From an uncultured Peptococcaceae bacterium (GTDB lineage Bacteria > Bacillota > Peptococcia > Peptococcales > Peptococcaceae), in assembly GCA_937922955.1 (NCBI GenBank), contig CALAKO010000125.1:1-8888 (forward strand): a DNA stretch of 8,888 bases. The letters are read 5' to 3'. This document shows, in pieces, positions 6,698 to 8,888 of the stretch. Position 1 is the first letter of the stretch. Each line of letters begins with the position of its first letter. A program made the position numbers and the translations under genes. The notes below the pieces were generated by a model. The model was not told the DNA's origin. It saw only the letters and a list, made by a program, of their open reading frames with translations, and made no database searches.

Positions 6698-7003
6698 ATG
6701 GATGTCATTATAATCATGTGTCTGGGAATCTTTGTCGGCAACCGTGTTCGCCGTTTTTCACCGCGACATTTCAAATCTACAAATGAATATTTACAAATAC
6801 TCTGTACCCTCGCCCTCATATTTTTTATGGGCATTTCGCTCGGACAACGGCCTGGTTTTTTGCAAGAGCTTTCAGGCTTGGGGCTGCAAAGTCTGGCATT
6901 CTGCTTATTGCCAGTTCTGTTTTCTGTTATCCTCGTCTATGTACTCACCCATCGTTTTTTGGAATCTAAAAAAGAACATAAAAAGGATGGTGCTAAATCA
7001 TGA
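6698..7003 (+). CDS. lysO: LysO-type lysine exporter, N-terminal subunit (Lys_export/DUF340 family)
   Basis: This is a small membrane protein of 101 residues with about three hydrophobic segments (1-14, 32-50, 62-85) and a basic, highly charged tail. GNRVRRF near 14-20 and FFMGISLGQRPG near 42-53 resemble the N-terminal part of LysO (E. coli YbjE), which exports L-lysine. E. coli LysO is a single chain of about 300 residues; here this gene supplies the first third and the next gene the rest, a split arrangement I recall from other Bacillota and Bacteroidota. The ATG at 6698 is preceded by AGGAGGAG with a four-base spacer. An upstream in-frame ATG at 6644 lies within the promoter and is rejected. 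The stop overlaps the next start (ATGA), so the two products are probably made in equal amounts and assemble together. Confidence 0.85.
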   Translation: MDVIIIMCLGIFVGNRVRRFSPRHFKSTNEYLQILCTLALIFFMGISLGQRPGFLQELSGLGLQSLAFCLLPVLFSVILVYVLTHRFLESKKEHKKDGAKS

Positions 7004-7605
7004 TGGTCGTTCTTGCTCTGCTTTCCCTCGTCCTAGGTGTCGTTTATGGATTATCTGGTGCCGATTGGTCTCTTTTGAGCACATTCTCCAATCACACGGA
7101 TCTCATCCTCTACGCCCTGATGTTCTTTGTTGGCATCAGCATCGGTATGCACGGCGGTTTGTTGCGTAAATTCAAAGAATATCACATAAAAATCTTTATC
7201 ATCCCTTTTGGCATCATCGTTGGTTCCATCATCGGCGGCATAGTATGTGCCTTGCTCTGCGGCTACTCTGCCGCCAGCGGCGCCATGATCGCCAGCGGAC
7301 TTGGCTGGTACAGCCTGTCTGGTGTCACCATCAGCAATCTCGCCGGTGCACAAATGGGTAGTATTGCTTTTTTAAGCAACCTCATGCGAGAAATGGTGTC
7401 CTTCATCCTCATTCCACCAATCTCGCGCCACCTCAACGACTACACCTGCATCGCTCCTGCCGCGGCCACAAGTGAAGACACAACGTTAGCAATGATGATG
7501 CGTTACACCAACGAAGAATCCGTCATGCTCTCTGTCTTTAACGGAGTCATCTGCTCGGCTGCAGTGCCGCTGTTGATTTCTTTGTTTTCGTCGTTTATAG
7601 CGTAA
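7000..7605 (+). CDS. lysO: LysO-type lysine exporter, C-terminal subunit
   Basis: This membrane protein of 201 residues has about five hydrophobic segments. Family motifs are FFVGISIGMHGG (42-53), ASGLGWYSLSGVTIS (98-112), AFLSNLMREMVSFILIPP (123-140) and the segment containing ATSEDTTLAMMMRYTNEESV (156-175). The acidic residues (E159, D160, E172, E173) fit the acidic transmembrane or loop positions reported as important in LysO. It matches the larger C-terminal portion of E. coli LysO (YbjE), which exports lysine and the toxic analogue thialysine. It overlaps the preceding gene by four bases (ATGA), with a second ATG three bases later as an equally possible start. It ends at a bidirectional terminator. 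The divergent NhaC-family gene may work on the same or a related substrate, but that is inference. Confidence 0.88.
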   Translation: MMVVLALLSLVLGVVYGLSGADWSLLSTFSNHTDLILYALMFFVGISIGMHGGLLRKFKEYHIKIFIIPFGIIVGSIIGGIVCALLCGYSAASGAMIASGLGWYSLSGVTISNLAGAQMGSIAFLSNLMREMVSFILIPPISRHLNDYTCIAPAAATSEDTTLAMMMRYTNEESVMLSVFNGVICSAAVPLLISLFSSFIA

Positions 7606-7609
7606 CAAC

Positions 7610-7647
7610 AAAAAGACTATAAGGCACATGGCCTTATAGTCTTTTTT
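7610..7647. terminator. Bidirectional terminator between the lysO pair and the AraC-type regulator
   Basis: AAAAAGACTATAAGGC (7610-7625) pairs perfectly with GCCTTATAGTCTTTTT around a five-base loop. The plus-strand reading ends in TTTTTT, just five bases after the lysO stop codon. The minus-strand reading ends in TTTTTGTTGTT and lies about 30 bases beyond the stop of the convergent regulator gene. It suits both genes. Confidence 0.9.
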
Positions 7648-7677
7648 CTATGTTACTCACTCAAGTACTGGCTTCGC

Positions 7678-7989
7678 TCAGGATTTTTTCTGAATGGGCA
7701 CCCATATTTCGCTGTAGTAGGCATCGTCCTGGATGCCTTTTTCGTACTTTGCGGCATCGTCGTAGCGCTCAATATTGATGCCAGCAGCAATTTCATAGTC
7801 GCTATTTCCCGGCAGCCATTCAGAAAAGATTTGTTTGTTCACTTCCTGTAACGTTTCTGCCATTCTTCCTCTGCAAGGAAAAACTGCCCAGGTATGAGCC
7901 GGAATGGTGCGCGTGGTGTAATTTGGTGTCAGAGCCGTTGCAGGATCATAAGGATCGGCGATCAGGTACTCAAAGGTATCCCCGCTCAT
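7678..7989 (-). CDS. Orphan C-terminal half of the GyrI-like effector domain
   Basis: The ATG immediately after the TAG opens a 103-residue frame. It contains the conserved rest of the effector-binding fold: DTFEYLIADPYDP, then TIPAHTWAVFPCRG (28-41), IFSEWLPGNSDYEIAAG (54-70) and YYSEIWVPIQKK near the end. It has no DNA-binding part. No Shine-Dalgarno sequence precedes the ATG, so separate translation would depend on reinitiation at the adjacent TAGATG. I read it as the severed end of the regulator rather than a gene of its own. Confidence 0.6.
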   Translation of the reverse strand: MSGDTFEYLIADPYDPATALTPNYTTRTIPAHTWAVFPCRGRMAETLQEVNKQIFSEWLPGNSDYEIAAGINIERYDDAAKYEKGIQDDAYYSEIWVPIQKKS

Positions 7990-8538
7990 CTACTCGTCGA
8001 TATTGATGCCGTACAATCCGCGCACGGTCTGCGCACCGCCTGCCGCAAAATGTTCTTGCCAGAATGCAGGAACTTTTTCAGGTCCTTCGTCGTAGGTAAA
8101 CGTTGCCGCACGGCAAAGAACGGTGAAGGCTGCTTTCTTTTCAATGCGATATTCCATGTTTCTTCCACCTTCCAATGATATTGTCAATGAGAGTGGTGCA
8201 AACGAAACAATCGCCCCACCACTTTTTCTCAAAGCGGTCGGAGTCACACCATGGAAACGTGTGAAAGCTTTGGTAAATCCGTCGGCCGAATCATAGCCAT
8301 AATCCAACGCAATATCCAAAATAGAGCGCTCGCTCATCAGTACAGCTAAGCCCGCTTGCGAAAGACGCCGCTTGCGGATGTACTCACCAACGCTCATATC
8401 GCAAAGCATGGCAAACCCTCGCTGAAAATAGAACGGCGACAGCGCCGCCGCCCGGGCAATGTCTTCCACGCTGAGGGGTTCCTGCAAATGTGCTTCAATA
8501 TATGCGATAGATTTGCTGATGCTTTCACTCCATGCCAT
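7990..8538 (-). CDS. Truncated AraC-family transcriptional regulator (N-terminal part)
   Basis: This is the translatable upstream portion of the interrupted regulator, 182 residues ending GLYGINIDE before the TAG. The whole AraC-type DNA-binding domain is intact (two helix-turn-helix units within residues 1-105), followed by about 55 residues of a GyrI-like domain that would not fold alone. If stable it might still bind DNA without ligand control; more likely it is unstable or inactive. The family typically senses small hydrophobic or cationic compounds and often controls its own or a neighbouring gene. Nothing nearby is an obvious target. Confidence 0.75.
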   Translation of the reverse strand: MAWSESISKSIAYIEAHLQEPLSVEDIARAAALSPFYFQRGFAMLCDMSVGEYIRKRRLSQAGLAVLMSERSILDIALDYGYDSADGFTKAFTRFHGVTPTALRKSGGAIVSFAPLSLTISLEGGRNMEYRIEKKAAFTVLCRAATFTYDEGPEKVPAFWQEHFAAGGAQTVRGLYGINIDE

Positions 8539-8560
8539 GGCCTTCCCTCCTTCCACAATC

Positions 8561-8566
8561 ATTATA
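8561..8566 (-). promoter_or_regulatory. -10 box upstream of the AraC-type regulator
   Basis: A perfect TATAAT is read on the minus strand 22 bases upstream of the ATG at 8538. Transcription would start near 8554, leaving a very short leader with GGAGGG. No good -35 is visible, so activity may need a factor. The box overlaps an in-frame ATG at 8562, which argues for the later start. Confidence 0.45.
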
Positions 8567-8576
8567 GGAAAGGTGC

Positions 8577-8602
8577 AGCATGCCTGCCCGACGCAGGATG
8601 CT
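8577..8602 (-). terminator. Imperfect hairpin after proA, possible weak terminator
   Basis: On the minus strand AGCATCCTGC (8593-8602) pairs with GCAGGCATGCT (8577-8587), with one bulged base and a five-base loop. It lies 20 bases past the proA stop codon. What follows is CACCTTTCC rather than a clear U-tract, so termination would be weak and some reading into the regulator gene is possible. Confidence 0.35.
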
Positions 8603-8622
8603 CTATTTTGTCCAAATGAATT

Positions 8623-8888
8623 TTAGAGATCTTTATGATGGAACTGTTTGTCGCCGCTGGCATAGTCGGTCACGATCTGCCCCTTGCCGAACAGTTTGTA
8701 TTTATAGGTGACCATCCCTTCCAGGCCGACTGGTCCACGAGCGTGAATTTTACCAGTAGAAATGCCCACTTCAGCACCGAAGCCATAGCGGAAACCATCG
8801 GCAAAACGAGTGGAACAATTGTGATAAACGCCGGCACTGTCCACCATCTGCATGAAACGGGCTGCCGCTTCTGCGTCTTCTGTGAGAA
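8623..8888 (-). CDS. proA: Glutamate-5-semialdehyde dehydrogenase (gamma-glutamyl phosphate reductase), C-terminal part
   Basis: Only the last 87 codons are in the window; the reading frame runs off the right edge, starting LTEDAEAAARFMQMVDSAGV. The C-terminal ProA signature is clear: STRFADGFRYGFGAEVGIST, KIHARGPVGLEGM and TYKYKLFGKGQIV. ProA reduces L-glutamyl-5-phosphate with NADPH to glutamate-5-semialdehyde, the second step of proline synthesis from glutamate, in the cytoplasm. An ATG at 8853 lies inside the conserved part and is not the start, because matching family sequence continues upstream of it to the edge. The tail after GQIV (TDYASGDKQFHHKDL) is somewhat longer than in E. coli. 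proB would be expected further right. Confidence 0.93.
   Translation of the reverse strand, partial: LTEDAEAAARFMQMVDSAGVYHNCSTRFADGFRYGFGAEVGISTGKIHARGPVGLEGMVTYKYKLFGKGQIVTDYASGDKQFHHKDL

Larger units (their letters stand above)
7678..8538 (-). pseudogene. AraC-family regulator with GyrI-like effector domain, interrupted by an in-frame TAG
   Basis: One continuous reading frame of 287 codons has the normal length and plan of an AraC/GyrI-like regulator but carries TAG at codon 183 (7990-7992). The N-terminal AraC domain (about 1-105) has two helix-turn-helix units, one around SVEDIARAAALSPFYF (23-38) and one around ILDIALDYGYDSADGFTKAF (73-92). The GyrI-like ligand-binding domain begins near residue 128 and continues in the same frame past the stop to the true family C terminus (YYSEIWVPI). 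No frame change is needed to join the halves, so one base substitution explains the break. The ATG at 8538 is preferred because GGAGGG lies six bases upstream, while an in-frame ATG at 8562 falls inside the -10 box. The gene is either a recent pseudogene, a sequencing error, or read through. Confidence 0.85.

Noticed and set aside
7051..7353. Minus-strand open frame of 100 codons inside the lysO C-terminal gene
   Set aside because: It is a shadow of the conserved plus-strand frame, with low hydrophobic structure and no start signals.
7990..7992. TAG as a programmed pyrrolysine codon
   Set aside because: Pyrrolysine is known mainly in methylamine methyltransferases and related proteins, not in GyrI-like regulators, and nothing in the window hints at pyl genes. 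A simple nonsense change is far more economical.
8539..8562. Upstream ATG start of the AraC-type regulator
   Set aside because: The ATG overlaps a perfect TATAAT, and the codons after it are themselves the GGAGGG ribosome binding site of the later ATG at 8538.

Overview
The window is ordinary chromosomal DNA from a member of the Bacillota (low to middle GC). The evidence is strong GGAGG-type ribosome binding sites, short intergenic gaps with A/T-rich sigma-A promoters, compact U-tract terminators, and the gene families themselves: a GHKL/LytTR two-component pair, an AGCS symporter, an NhaC-family antiporter and a LysO exporter split into two genes. An anaerobic Clostridia or Negativicutes host seems likely, but I cannot name a genus. 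I see no tRNA, rRNA, CRISPR array, insertion sequence or phage gene.

Layout from left to right. A hairpin terminator (24-50) lies at the left edge. A membrane protease of the CPBP/Abi family (57-1016, minus) follows. Next is a minus-strand operon of a LytTR response regulator and an AgrC-like GHKL sensor kinase (3138 down to 1111), with a good promoter at 3174-3202 and a terminator at 1067-1098. Then come two minus-strand secondary transporters, each followed by its own terminator: an AGCS sodium:alanine/glycine symporter (3282-4685) and an NhaC-family Na+/H+ or amino-acid antiporter (4820-6445). Across a 252-base divergent control region, two overlapping plus-strand genes (6698-7605) together encode a LysO-type lysine exporter. 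A bidirectional terminator (7610-7647) separates these from a convergent AraC/GyrI-type regulator (7678-8538, minus) that is interrupted by an in-frame TAG. The right edge holds the last 87 codons of proA (8623-8888, minus), a proline biosynthesis enzyme.

The common theme is amino-acid and cation flux across the membrane: uptake by AGCS, exchange by NhaC, export by LysO, and proline synthesis by ProA, with a membrane-sensing two-component system alongside. Regulation of the transporters by this two-component system is an inference from position only. The CPBP protease beside a LytTR/GHKL pair recalls bacteriocin or quorum-sensing loci, but no peptide gene is visible here.

I found no convincing undescribed system. 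The most notable features are the amber codon that splits the AraC/GyrI regulator exactly in its effector domain, and the compact NhaC/LysO divergent control region. That region has a strong extended -10 promoter, a hairpin abutting the lysO ribosome binding site, and an A/T-rich palindromic stretch that loosely resembles an arginine-repressor box.
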